A stretch of 22,445 bases of DNA from JAYTQG01 sp043746815 (GCA_043746815.1 JAYTQG010000130.1:1-22445), one strand, 5' to 3'. Shown: positions 1 to 7,845, counted from the stretch's first letter. Notes: a model not told the origin generated them from the sequence alone. Made by a program: numbers and translations.

Positions 1-171
1 GCGGCCAGTGGAATCCTCGTCAACATCGGACGACGCGCAAGTGTCCCTGTCTCCGCCGCCGAGCGCGAGCGGGACGCGGCCCGTGAGGGTGACAATCGCA
101 GCGGGCGGAACAGCAGGGCACGTGATGCCAGCGTTGGCCGTCGCCGAGGCACTCAGACGGCGTGGCGCTGA
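1..171 (+). CDS. ftsW: FtsW C-terminal end (partial, 5' end outside window)
   Basis: Frame 1 is open from the first base and ends at TGA 169-171. It begins with AASGILVNIGRR, which resembles the last membrane segment and cap of FtsW/RodA/SpoVE glycosyltransferases (typically ending like LGLLLNISR). A basic, Arg-rich cytoplasmic tail of about 45 residues follows. FtsW polymerises lipid II into septal peptidoglycan together with a class B PBP. Its place immediately before murG is the usual dcw order. The tail overlaps the start of murG in another frame by roughly 90 bases. Only 56 codons are visible, so the call rests on a short motif plus gene order. Confidence 0.62.
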   Translation, partial: AASGILVNIGRRASVPVSAAERERDAAREGDNRSGRNSRARDASVGRRRGTQTAWR

Positions 172-1156
172 GGTTCGATTCCTCGGAGTGGCGGGACGCT
201 CGTCCACCGGTCTTGTCGAGCAATATGGCTTTGCTGAGGATGCGATCGCGCTCCGTGGACTTGCTCGACGACTCACACCGCGAAACTTCACGGCGATTGT
301 GCTCGCGGCGCTGGCAATCCCGCGTGCGATGCGTCGGATTCGTCGCCACCATGCCGACGTGGTGATCGCCGCTGGCGGGTATGTCGGTGGGCCCGCTGCC
401 ATCGCTGCACGCCTCACGCGGCGCCCCCTGATTCTGACCGAAGCCGACTCACATCTCGGACTGGCGAACCGCCTTGCGGCGCCGCTGGCCAAGCGCGTTG
501 CACTGGCCTACCCACTCGCGGGTCGCAGGGGTCGCCGGTACGTCGTTACCGGACGCCCGGTGAGTGAGGCGGTCCGGGGCGCGACCCGTGTCGCCGGGCG
601 CCGGGCCCTTGGGCTCGCCCCGGACGCGACCGTCGTGGTGGTTGCCGGTGGCAGCCAGGGGGCCCGGAGTCTGAACGAGGCGGCCGTCGGGGCCTTTGGC
701 GATGGGCCGCCGTTTGCGCTGATCCACCTTGCCGGGCCGCAAAACGTCGGCGCGATCCGTCAGCGCCTCGAAACGATGACCCCTGGGCCGAACTACCATC
801 TCTTCGGGTATCTCGACAACTTTCCGGATGCTCTTGCCGCTGCGGACCTTGTCGTGTCGCGCTCCGGTGGTTCGGTGTTTGAAATCGCTGCGATTGGTCG
901 GGCGTCGATCCTCGTTCCATATCCGCACGCCACCGGCGACCATCAAGCGAAGAATGCCCAGTGGTTGGAAGAGGCTGGCGCCGCCTGGGTGCTGCCGGAC
1001 ACCGAATGCACCCCGGAGCGCCTGCGTGAGCTGGTTGGGGCACTCCTCTCCGATCGGCACATGTTGGACGCAATGGCAGAAGCTGCCCACCGCTCTGGCA
1101 AAGCCGAAGCGGCAGACCAGATCGCTGAGATCGCCCTCGCAGCTGTCCGCCGGTGA
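83..1156 (+). CDS. murG: MurG, UDP-GlcNAc:lipid I N-acetylglucosaminyltransferase
   Basis: MurG transfers GlcNAc from UDP-GlcNAc to lipid I on the inner face of the membrane, giving lipid II for FtsW. Seen: the N-terminal glycine-rich loop GGTAGHVMPA, the second glycine-rich loop GGSQGARSLN, and the C-terminal donor-site region SRSGGSVFEIAAIGRAS followed by PYPHATGDHQAKNA. The frame is open back to GTG 8, with further GTGs at 41, 83 and 89. I chose 83 because it places the first glycine loop a few residues from the N terminus, as in the family, and gives about 357 aa (E. coli MurG is 355). No clear Shine-Dalgarno distinguishes the choices, and translation is probably coupled to ftsW. The stop overlaps the murC start by 4 bases (GTGA). 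Confidence 0.95.
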   Translation: MRVTIAAGGTAGHVMPALAVAEALRRRGAEVRFLGVAGRSSTGLVEQYGFAEDAIALRGLARRLTPRNFTAIVLAALAIPRAMRRIRRHHADVVIAAGGYVGGPAAIAARLTRRPLILTEADSHLGLANRLAAPLAKRVALAYPLAGRRGRRYVVTGRPVSEAVRGATRVAGRRALGLAPDATVVVVAGGSQGARSLNEAAVGAFGDGPPFALIHLAGPQNVGAIRQRLETMTPGPNYHLFGYLDNFPDALAAADLVVSRSGGSVFEIAAIGRASILVPYPHATGDHQAKNAQWLEEAGAAWVLPDTECTPERLRELVGALLSDRHMLDAMAEAAHRSGKAEAADQIAEIALAAVRR

Positions 1157-2538
1157 GCCCCAGAGCCATTCACCTCATCGGAATCGGCGGCGCGGGCATG
1201 AGCGCGCTCGCGCGCCTCGCTGCCGAGGTTGGCTACCTGGTGAGTGGTAGCGATCGTGACGATTCGCCGCTGCTTGCAACGCTCCGCGCCCAGGGGATCG
1301 TTGCGTACGCTGACCACGACGCGGACCACCTTCCACCGGACAGCGCCGCGGTTGTTGTTTCGTCGGCCATTGGCGAGGACAACCCCGAGCTGACTGCCGC
1401 CCGGGGCCGTGGGCTGCCGATTTTCCACCGCAGTGAACTGCTTGCGGAGTTGATGATGCTTCGACGCGGGTTAGCGGTTGCGGGCGCGCACGGAAAGTCG
1501 ACGACCAGTGCCATGCTCGCCCTGGCGCTCGGTGACGCCTCGGCGTGCATCGGAGCCTCGCTGCCTGGCGGCGACGGCACGGGAGCACGCTGGGGGGCGG
1601 GACCCTGGTTCGTGGCGGAGGCCGATGAGAGTGACCGGTCGCTCCTGAACCTGCGTCCCGAGGCAGCGATTGTGGTGAACGTGGACCACGACCATCACGC
1701 CAACTACGCCAGCTTGGAGGAGGTTGAGGGGGTGATGCGTGCCTTTGTGGCCGCGTTGCCATCCGACGGCGTCCTTGTGATCGGGCCAGACGAGATTGCC
1801 CGCCGCCTCGCGGCGGCGGCCCCCTGCGAGGTCCGGTTAGTGGGTGAGGTTCCAGGCGCGCGGTGGTGGGCGGAGGGCAGCGGGGCAGACGCCACCCTTG
1901 TTGCGGCCGATGGGCGGCTGGTTGCGATGCCGCTCGCGATCCCGGGTCGCCACAACGCCGACAACGCCGCGTGCGCAGTCGCCCTTGCCGAGTGGTGCGG
2001 GGTTGATCCGGCCGTGGCGGCCGGGCGGTTGGCGGATTTTGTGGGGGTCGGTCGGCGCTTTGAGATCAAGGGGCAGGCCGGCGGGATCACCGTTGTTGAC
2101 GACTACGCGCACCATCCCGCCGAGGTGTCCGCAACCATCGCGGCGGCCCGCGAGCGGAGACCACACCGAGTTGTCGCGGTCTTTCAGCCTCATCTGGTGT
2201 CCCGCACGAAAGCACTCTCGGGCGAGCTTGGCCTAGCCCTGAGTGCCGCCGATCTGGTCGTCGTGACGGACATCTACCTCGCCCGCGAGGCGCCCGAGGA
2301 GGGCATCACTGGGCAGCTCGTTGCGGACGCCGTGGACGACGCCACCGGCGTGCGCTACGTCCCCCAGCTTGCCGACGTCAGCGGCGTTCTCGTTCCGCTC
2401 CTCGCCCCCGGCGACCTCGTCCTCACGCTCGGGGCAGGGACGATCACGGGCCTTGGGCAGGAGTTGCTCGCGGCGGTGCAGAAGGTAGACACCGATGAGC
2501 TGTCTGACCCTGGCACCTCCCATGCGCCGAGCGATTAG
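1153..2538 (+). CDS. murC: MurC, UDP-N-acetylmuramate--L-alanine ligase
   Basis: This cytoplasmic Mur ligase adds L-Ala to UDP-MurNAc using ATP, the first peptide step of peptidoglycan precursor synthesis. The 461 aa match family length. Domains in order: Rossmann-type N-terminal domain with GIGGAGM (residues 10-16); central ATPase domain with P-loop GAHGKSTT (about 111-118; the family form is usually GTHGKTTT), EADESD and NVDHDHHANY; then HNADNAACAVA, YAHHPAE, FQPHLVSRT and GAGTI in the C-terminal ligase domain. The GTG start overlaps the murG stop. The last 44 bases overlap the start of murB, so the polar tail beyond about residue 445 is probably not part of the fold. The Ala and Ser in the P-loop are conservative changes. 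Confidence 0.96.
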   Translation: MSPRAIHLIGIGGAGMSALARLAAEVGYLVSGSDRDDSPLLATLRAQGIVAYADHDADHLPPDSAAVVVSSAIGEDNPELTAARGRGLPIFHRSELLAELMMLRRGLAVAGAHGKSTTSAMLALALGDASACIGASLPGGDGTGARWGAGPWFVAEADESDRSLLNLRPEAAIVVNVDHDHHANYASLEEVEGVMRAFVAALPSDGVLVIGPDEIARRLAAAAPCEVRLVGEVPGARWWAEGSGADATLVAADGRLVAMPLAIPGRHNADNAACAVALAEWCGVDPAVAAGRLADFVGVGRRFEIKGQAGGITVVDDYAHHPAEVSATIAAARERRPHRVVAVFQPHLVSRTKALSGELGLALSAADLVVVTDIYLAREAPEEGITGQLVADAVDDATGVRYVPQLADVSGVLVPLLAPGDLVLTLGAGTITGLGQELLAAVQKVDTDELSDPGTSHAPSD

Positions 2539-3430
2539 CCCAATACCAAACGCCCCGCTTGCACCGCTCACCACCATCCGCGTTGGCGGTCCGGCGGACT
2601 GGCTGGTTCGCGCTGGTGCGTTTTGGGAAGTCAGCGCTGCGCTGGCATGGGCCCGCGACAACGACGTGCCGGTCGCCGTCGTCGGCAAGGGCTCAAATCT
2701 GATCGTCTCTGACGATGGCTTTCGTGGCCTCGTACTCACGTTGACGGGCCGTCTCCAATCGATCTCAGTTCGTGACCGCGGCCTGTGGTGTGGCGGCGGG
2801 GCCTCGCTGCCGCGCGCAGTGCAACGCGCAGCGGCCGCCGGGCTGACGGGCCTCGAGTTTGGGGCGAGCATTCCGGGTACGGCCGGTGGGGCAGTGGCGA
2901 TGAATGCTGGCGCCTACCAACACGACCTTGCCGAAATTGTCTCATGGGCCGTCATCTGCGATGCGGACGGCCGTCGGCGCGTCAGTGCCGCCGACCTCGA
3001 CTTCTCGTATCGCCGTTCCGCAGTGGTGCCGGGCCAGATCGTTGCCGCGGTTGGCTTTCACCTGTCAGCGGGTGATCCAGAAACGATCGCCGCCAGACTT
3101 GCCGCATACCGCAGCCACCGGCGTACGACCCAACCCCAGGGCGTTCGTACCTTTGGCAGCGTCTTCATGAACCCGCCCGGCGAATCGGCCGGACGACTCT
3201 TGGAGGCGGCGGGCTGCAAGGGACTGTCCCGAGGTGGCGCCAGGTTCTCGCCGGTGCACGCCAACTTCCTTGAGGCGGCTGCAGGTTCGACCGCCGCCGA
3301 CGTCCTCGGAATGCTTGCCGAGGGGCGACGCCGCGTCCGTGAGGCTGGCGGGCCGATTCTTCAGCCGGAAGTTCGCTACCTGGATCCCATCTCGGGCATC
3401 GGCCCTGCGCCCCTCCCGGCGCTTGCATGA
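2495..3430 (+). CDS. murB: MurB, UDP-N-acetylenolpyruvoylglucosamine reductase
   Basis: This FAD-dependent enzyme reduces the enolpyruvyl group of UDP-GlcNAc-enolpyruvate with NADPH to give UDP-MurNAc, the substrate of MurC. Seen: TTIRVGGPADWLV, the FAD-binding GKGSNLIVSDDGF, IPGTAGGAVAMNAGAY, FSYRRS, GSVFMNPPGESAGRLLEAAG with the catalytic Ser in GSVF, and the C-terminal LQPEVRYL with the conserved Glu. Length is 311 aa. ATG 2495 is favoured because GAAGG lies about 9 bases upstream; ATG 2522, in frame, has no such site but would remove most of the 44-base overlap with murC. The TGA overlaps ftsQ (ATGA). Confidence 0.95.
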   Translation: MSCLTLAPPMRRAISPIPNAPLAPLTTIRVGGPADWLVRAGAFWEVSAALAWARDNDVPVAVVGKGSNLIVSDDGFRGLVLTLTGRLQSISVRDRGLWCGGGASLPRAVQRAAAAGLTGLEFGASIPGTAGGAVAMNAGAYQHDLAEIVSWAVICDADGRRRVSAADLDFSYRRSAVVPGQIVAAVGFHLSAGDPETIAARLAAYRSHRRTTQPQGVRTFGSVFMNPPGESAGRLLEAAGCKGLSRGGARFSPVHANFLEAAAGSTAADVLGMLAEGRRRVREAGGPILQPEVRYLDPISGIGPAPLPALA

Positions 3431-4527
3431 GCGTCATTCGGCACCGAATGGAACCGAAGATTGCCCGGCGCCGCACCGCGGTTCGCTCGCAGAACGCTCG
3501 CACCAACCGCACCAAGGCGCTTGTCGCGGTATCGGGTGTGGCTGCCCTTGCCGCCGTGTGGTGGATGTTCACCGGGCCAGCGGTGGCGATTCGCGATGTG
3601 ACGATTCGGGGATACGCGCGCGATGACGCCAGGGTTCTTGCGGCCTACGTTCAGCGTGCCGCAAGTCGGTCCACGATGCTCAGTCTTCCGACGGACGAAA
3701 TTCGTCGAGAGCTTGGCCGCTTCGCGTGGGTTGACCAGGTTCATGTCCAGCGCGATTGGCCGTCCTCGATCATCGTGTCGATTACTCAGGTGCACCCGGC
3801 AGCCGTCGCAATTCCGGCAGAGGGACGTCTTGGCCTGCTGTCCCCCTCGGGACGGCTGTTGGCCGGTGTTCCGAGCTCAGGGATCCCTCAGAACCTTCCC
3901 ACGGTCGGCGTCACTCGCCTTCCCAAGCTGCTGGGCGACCCGCTCCCGGAGACCGTCGAGCGCGGCAGCATCGCGACCCTGGCAGCCCTGCGGAAGGTAG
4001 GAGGTGTTCACGTTCGTCGGCTCCAAGTACGCGACGGTGGCGTCACCGCGGTACTGGACAGCGGACTGTCGCTGCGACTCGGGTCGCCGGATGAACTGGA
4101 CGCCAAGATCCTCGCGATCCGGACCGTCCTGCCCAGAATTCCGCAGGCTGAACGCGTGCCCGGTTGGTACCTCGATGTCCGGTTCCCGCGGTTCGCCGCA
4201 GTTGGCAAAGCGCGGCCTGTTCGCGCCACCGTGGCTGCTCCGGTAGCGCTCGCTGGCGATGCACCGTCAACGGCCACGGCTGGTGGCGGATCGACCGCCC
4301 CACCGGCGGCGGCATCTGCGCCGGTCGCTGCATCGCAAACGGCTCCTACAGGGCAGACCGTGACCACAGTGCCCGGTGCGACTGCTACCACCGTCGCGCC
4401 GCCTCCACCGCCACCGCCCATTCCGATCCTTCCGACGACGGCCGCGCCCGTGCCCTCGACCACTACCTCAGCCTCGCCACCAGAACCAACCGCAACTATC
4501 GACTCGGGGTCGAGAGTTTCGCCGTAG
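3427..4527 (+). CDS. ftsQ: FtsQ/DivIB-type cell division protein with Pro/Thr-rich tail
   Basis: FtsQ is a bitopic membrane protein that recruits FtsL/FtsB and the septal synthase to the Z ring. Seen: a basic cytoplasmic N terminus (residues 1-30), one membrane segment (about 31-49), a POTRA domain (about 54-121, IRDVTIRGYAR through WPSSIIVSITQV), then the beta domain with LLSPSGRLLAG, NLPTVGV and LRLGSPDELDAKILAI. The fold ends near residue 255. The last ~100 residues are an extracytoplasmic low-complexity tail rich in Ala, Pro and Thr, including eight consecutive prolines, which is unusual for FtsQ. The start overlaps the murB stop by 4 bases. Position between murB and ftsZ supports the call. 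Confidence 0.9.
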   Translation: MSVIRHRMEPKIARRRTAVRSQNARTNRTKALVAVSGVAALAAVWWMFTGPAVAIRDVTIRGYARDDARVLAAYVQRAASRSTMLSLPTDEIRRELGRFAWVDQVHVQRDWPSSIIVSITQVHPAAVAIPAEGRLGLLSPSGRLLAGVPSSGIPQNLPTVGVTRLPKLLGDPLPETVERGSIATLAALRKVGGVHVRRLQVRDGGVTAVLDSGLSLRLGSPDELDAKILAIRTVLPRIPQAERVPGWYLDVRFPRFAAVGKARPVRATVAAPVALAGDAPSTATAGGGSTAPPAAASAPVAASQTAPTGQTVTTVPGATATTVAPPPPPPPIPILPTTAAPVPSTTTSASPPEPTATIDSGSRVSP

Positions 4528-4531
4528 CGGC

Positions 4532-4559
4532 TTGCACTTCGGTGCCGGAGTGCTAGGTT
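4532..4559 (+). promoter_or_regulatory. Putative ftsZ promoter
   Basis: TTGCAC (4532-4537), a 16-base spacer, and TAGGTT (4554-4559) preceded by TGC make a sigma70-type site with an extended -10. It begins five bases after the ftsQ stop. Transcription would start near 4566, leaving a leader of about 150 bases before ftsZ. The site is inferred from sequence only. Confidence 0.45.
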
Positions 4560-4565
4560 GCCAGT

Positions 4566-4605
4566 CTGCCGTCCCCTACTCACGTATCGGGTGTTGGGAC
4601 GGTGG
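4566..4605 (+). promoter_or_regulatory. Hairpin at the predicted 5' end of the ftsZ transcript
   Basis: CTGCCGTCCC (4566-4575) pairs with GGGACGGTGG (4596-4605): seven perfect GC-rich pairs, two G-U pairs and one closing pair around a 20-base loop. It starts almost exactly where transcription from the promoter just upstream should begin. It could stabilise the mRNA end, attenuate read-through from ftsQ, or act as a leader element. No T-run follows, so a simple terminator is less likely. Confidence 0.45.
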
Positions 4606-4630
4606 CTCGCCCGGATTCAAGGGTCAAGTC

Positions 4631-4651
4631 ATGGTTGAGCGTTGTTGTTGA
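4631..4651 (+). promoter_or_regulatory. Possible six-codon leader ORF (MVERCC) in the ftsZ leader
   Basis: ATG 4631 follows AAGGG (4619-4623) at a spacing of 7 and reads M-V-E-R-C-C then TGA. Tandem Cys codons just before a stop recall cysteine-responsive attenuation peptides known in mycobacteria, but two Cys in six codons could be chance. Whether it is translated is unknown. Confidence 0.2.
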
Positions 4652-4717
4652 CGTGAACTGTGACCGCAGCTCGGGGCAGCCGACCATCACGTGAGCAATG
4701 AGGCTGAAGGAGACCGA

Positions 4718-5833
4718 GTGTCGAGCGCCGAGGGCAGCTACCTAGCGGTAATCAAGGTCTGCGGAGTTGGGGGCGGAGGAAGCAACGCCGTTGCACGCAT
4801 GATCGATGCCCAGCTTCGGGGGGTCGAGTTCCTGGCGATCAACACCGACGCGCAGGCACTTGCGATGTCTGAGGCCGACGTCAAGATCCACATCGGAGGA
4901 AGCCTCACTCGGGGGCTGGGGGCCGGCGCCGAGGCGAAGGTTGGACGGGAGTCGGCGGAGGAGAGTCGCGAAGAGTTGAAAGAGGCCCTTCGCGGCGCTG
5001 ACATGGTGTTCGTCACCGCTGGTGAGGGTGGCGGAACGGGGACGGGCGCCGCACCAATCATTGCCCAGATTGCCCGTGAACAGGGCGCCTTGACGGTCGG
5101 CGTCGTCACGAAGCCCTTTGACTTCGAGGGGCGCCAGCGGATGCGCCGGGCTGAGGAGGGTATCGAGGCCCTGAAGAAGCACGTCGACTCGGTGATTTGC
5201 ATCCCCAACCAGCGACTGATTGACGTGGTACCGCCGAAGACCTCGATCCTCGACGCCTTCCGAATGGCCGACGATGTGCTGCGCCAGGGCGTCCAGGGAA
5301 TCACGGACCTCATTACGGTCCCTGGGATCATCAACCTGGACTTTGCGGACGTGCGAACCATCATGCAAGGCGCGGGATCGTCACTGATGGGAATCGGAGT
5401 GGCGGCTGGCGAAGGTCGGGCGGCAGAGGCCGCACGCGCTGCGATCACCTCGCCGCTGCTTGAGGCGACTGTGGAGGGCGCGACCGGCGTGCTGTTGAAC
5501 GTGACGGGCGGTCCGGACCTCGGCCTGTTCGAGGTCGACGAGGCCGCAAGCATCGTGCGCAGCGCCGCCCATGACGACTGCAACGTCATCTTCGGAGCGG
5601 TCATCGACGAAAGCCTGGGCGAAGAGATTCGCGTCACGGTCATCGCGACGGGTTTTGATAGCCCTCCGGCCGCGTCGGACCGCGGATCACGACGCAACGC
5701 CCCGAGCGCGTCACGCGAGCGTTCGCTGTCGAGCTCAACGAGCGGCGGGCCTGCCCTCGGGCGCGACGAGCGTGCCTCGTTCGAAATTCCGGACGATGCC
5801 CTTGAAGTGCCGTCGTTCTTGCGCGACCGGTAG
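4718..5833 (+). CDS. ftsZ: FtsZ, tubulin-like cell division GTPase
   Basis: FtsZ polymerises with GTP into the mid-cell ring. Seen (numbering from GTG 4718, 371 aa): N-terminal KVCGVGGGGSNAV, AINTDAQAL, the tubulin signature GEGGGTGTG (about 103-110), the T7 synergy loop NLDFADVRTIM (about 206-216) that completes the neighbouring GTPase site, a short Ser/Arg-rich linker, and the C-terminal conserved peptide ending in VPSFLRDR that binds membrane tethers. The frame is also open from GTG 4691, but AAGGAG (4707-4712) five bases before GTG 4718 favours the latter. There is no ftsA in the cluster, as is usual in Actinobacteria, so another tether such as SepF must act. A promoter and structured leader lie upstream. 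Confidence 0.97.
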   Translation: MSSAEGSYLAVIKVCGVGGGGSNAVARMIDAQLRGVEFLAINTDAQALAMSEADVKIHIGGSLTRGLGAGAEAKVGRESAEESREELKEALRGADMVFVTAGEGGGTGTGAAPIIAQIAREQGALTVGVVTKPFDFEGRQRMRRAEEGIEALKKHVDSVICIPNQRLIDVVPPKTSILDAFRMADDVLRQGVQGITDLITVPGIINLDFADVRTIMQGAGSSLMGIGVAAGEGRAAEAARAAITSPLLEATVEGATGVLLNVTGGPDLGLFEVDEAASIVRSAAHDDCNVIFGAVIDESLGEEIRVTVIATGFDSPPAASDRGSRRNAPSASRERSLSSSTSGGPALGRDERASFEIPDDALEVPSFLRDR

Positions 5834-5846
5834 CGGGGAGCGTCGG

Positions 5847-6275
5847 GTGATTGACGCCGACGACCCAACGACATGGATGGACGAGCTCGGGCGGGGATTT
5901 CTGCCCGGGCTCATCGGCATCGAAGCCGATGACGCGCGAGACGGTTCGGTGCGTTTGCGTCTCGCGGTCCGAAACGAACTCCTTGCGCCGAATGGCTACC
6001 TGCACGCCGCGACGGTTATTGCGCTTGCCGACACGGCCTGCGGGTATGGCTGCCAGCTTTCCCTTCCGGACGGCGTCACCGGGTTCACGACCATCGAGCT
6101 GAAGGCGAACTTCATGGGCACCGCCCGCGACGGGGAAATTGCCTGCGAGGCAACCCGCGTCCACGCTGGCCGTACGACGCAAATCTGGGATGCGGTCGTG
6201 CAGACACCAAACGGCCGCGAGATTGCCCTCTTTCGATGCACCCAGCTTCTGATGCGGACTCCTGAGGAGCGCTGA
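5847..6275 (+). CDS. PaaI-family hotdog-fold thioesterase
   Basis: A single hotdog-domain protein of 142 aa, probably hydrolysing an aromatic or acyl-CoA thioester in the cytoplasm. Seen: LLAPNGYLHAATVIALADTA followed by CGYG, which fits the PaaI/YdiI helix (many relatives have HGG where this has HAA), then TTIELKANFMG, ARDGEIACEATRVHAGRTTQ and a final beta strand IALFRCTQLLM. GTG 5847 is chosen because GGGGAG (5835-5840) lies six bases upstream. The frame is open further upstream inside ftsZ without a better site. It starts 13 bases after the ftsZ stop, so it is probably co-transcribed. Substrate is unknown, and no functional link to division is evident. It converges on the minus-strand protease with a 9-base gap. 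Confidence 0.85.
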   Translation: MIDADDPTTWMDELGRGFLPGLIGIEADDARDGSVRLRLAVRNELLAPNGYLHAATVIALADTACGYGCQLSLPDGVTGFTTIELKANFMGTARDGEIACEATRVHAGRTTQIWDAVVQTPNGREIALFRCTQLLMRTPEER

Positions 6276-6284
6276 CCTAACGCG

Positions 6285-7742
6285 CTAGCCGTTTCGGTGA
6301 GCGGTTCCGAGTGTGCTCGACGCGCTGACGATGAGACGGCTGTTCGCAGCGCGGAGCGGTAGGGGAACCGCCACGGTGATGGCTGTCCGCCCGGCTGCGA
6401 CGCGGCCGATCCCGAAGGGCGTGCCACCCCTTGAGTTAGCAACCCGCCACGTCGTTGCGGCCCCGCCGGGTCGGAGTCTCAGGGCAAGCCAGGGACGTCC
6501 GCCGCGGACGAACCGCTTGGCTGATGTGATCGTCGGGGCCGTCCGCTCGTCCGGGCGCCCGGAAACGCTCGCCCGGATCTCACAGGCCGCGCCTGCGGGA
6601 CATGCCGGTGCGGGCAGACCCCTGATGGCAGCAAGGCGAAGGAGCGCCCCTTCCGCATCCACAACGCCGCTAGAGGCGACCTTCCCAGCGAGGGAGGAAA
6701 CGGGCCGTGCGCTCGTCAGAATTGCGTCGCGCACCTCAGCGGCCGTTGCGTCCGGCATGGCCCCCAAGAGTAACGTTGCGACGCCCGCAACCTGGGGCGT
6801 TGCCTCTGACGTGCCGGTACCAGCGCCGGTGCCACCAACCACCGTCGTTGCGATATCGACCCCGGGGGCGGCGATGTCGACACTGGTGACGCCGTAGTTT
6901 GACGATTCCGAGAGGCGGTCGTCCTGATCGCTGCTGGCCACGCAGATCACGTTGGGTTCCGGCTGCGAACAGGGCCAATGTGCGGCTCCGGCACGGTCGA
7001 TATCACGGCCCTCGTTGCCCGCACTCACAATGAACAGCGTCTCGGGATGCGCCTGGACCGCCGCTGCCTCCAGGGGATCTGGGGTGGAACCGCCGACGCT
7101 GACATTCACCACTCGAGCCCCGGCTGTCGCCGCCCATGACATTCCACTGGCCGTCAGCGAACCGATGCAGCCCGCCGGTCCGGAGGTGCACGTGCGGACG
7201 GCCATGATTCGGGCGTTTGGCGCGACGCCCGAGATGCCGATTCCGTTTCCACTTGCTGCACCGAGGATTCCGGCGATCTTCGTTCCGTGGTCGAAGTACG
7301 ACCCCGCTTCGCTCCCGGAGAAGCGATCGGGGCCTGGCGTTGCGTCCTGAGCGACAAAGTCCCAGCCTGCACTGCCCGCAGAGAGTTCGCCCTGTCCGTC
7401 GGGCCGAAGGGTGCCGGCAGGGCTCTGCCAAAGGCGCGGCGCGAGGTCGGGGTTGGTCAAGTCAACCCCGGTATCCACGACGGCGACTGTGGTGTCGGAG
7501 AGGGGTTGGGTCACCCTGGCCACTGCTTGCGGGACGCGCATGGATGCGAGAGCCCACTGGGTCGGCGCGAGTGGATCTGGGGTCGCGCTCGCCGGTGCGC
7601 CGATCAGCCCGAAGGCGGCGGCGCTGGCGAGCAGCGAGGTGGTGAGTGTGGGTCGGCGTCCGTGCCGTGAGATCGTCATCGCACGAGTGACTGTCTCGCG
7701 CATTGTGCGTGAGGGAAAGCCACTTCGTCGCCTCAGAACCAT
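6285..7742 (-). CDS. Secreted subtilisin-like serine protease (peptidase S8)
   Basis: An exported protease of 485 aa from ATG 7742. Seen: catalytic Asp in TVAVVDTGVDLTNPDL (D90), His in YFDHGTKIAGILGA (H152), oxyanion-hole Asn in SAGNEG (N243) and Ser in GTGTSEATPQVAG (S312; the usual GTSMAAPHVAG is altered but Ser is kept). The hydrophobic stretch LLASAAAFGLIGAPASA, with a likely cut after ASA (residue 53), is a signal peptide. An internal start at M23 (7676) would give a conventional 31-residue signal, whereas the promoter geometry fits the first ATG. No obvious long propeptide is seen. After the catalytic domain (about 380) comes a roughly 100-residue Arg/Ala-rich beta-like domain without a recognised family. 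Substrate unknown. Confidence 0.92.
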   Translation of the reverse strand: MVLRRRSGFPSRTMRETVTRAMTISRHGRRPTLTTSLLASAAAFGLIGAPASATPDPLAPTQWALASMRVPQAVARVTQPLSDTTVAVVDTGVDLTNPDLAPRLWQSPAGTLRPDGQGELSAGSAGWDFVAQDATPGPDRFSGSEAGSYFDHGTKIAGILGAASGNGIGISGVAPNARIMAVRTCTSGPAGCIGSLTASGMSWAATAGARVVNVSVGGSTPDPLEAAAVQAHPETLFIVSAGNEGRDIDRAGAAHWPCSQPEPNVICVASSDQDDRLSESSNYGVTSVDIAAPGVDIATTVVGGTGAGTGTSEATPQVAGVATLLLGAMPDATAAEVRDAILTSARPVSSLAGKVASSGVVDAEGALLRLAAIRGLPAPACPAGAACEIRASVSGRPDERTAPTITSAKRFVRGGRPWLALRLRPGGAATTWRVANSRGGTPFGIGRVAAGRTAITVAVPLPLRAANSRLIVSASSTLGTAHRNG

Positions 7743-7753
7743 CAGCCGTCACG

Positions 7754-7782
7754 GGTCTAGGCTGTCACTGGCCAGAGGTCGA
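7754..7782 (-). promoter_or_regulatory. Putative promoter of the S8 protease
   Basis: On the minus strand TCGACC (7782-7777), a 17-base spacer and TAGACC (7759-7754) form a sigma70-like site. Transcription would start near 7747, only about five bases before ATG 7742. Sequence inference only. Confidence 0.4.
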
Positions 7783-7836
7783 GAATGCGTAAATCGATGG
7801 TTCAGGAATGGGTCAGCGGAACCCCGTCTGGGCCCG

Positions 7837-7845
7837 TGGTACCGT
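7837..7845 (+). promoter_or_regulatory. Extended -10-like element ahead of gcvT
   Basis: TGGTACCGT holds a TGn extension and a TACCGT hexamer ending nine bases before the gcvT ATG. The -35 position (7817-7822, CGGAAC) is weak. No room remains for a glycine riboswitch in such a transcript. Confidence 0.3.

Noticed and set aside
170..184. GAGGTTCGATTCCTC, which looks like a tRNA T-arm
   Set aside because: No acceptor, D or anticodon arm can be placed around it, and it lies in the conserved part of murG.
4738..5874. Long minus-strand open frame (378 codons) opposite ftsZ
   Set aside because: It is antisense to a certain gene, has Ser/Arg/Pro-rich composition typical of high-GC shadow frames, and shows no recognisable domain.
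6268..6286. AGCGC/GCGCT pairing between the convergent thioesterase and protease genes as a terminator
   Set aside because: Only five pairs with a nine-base loop and no T-run; too weak to call.
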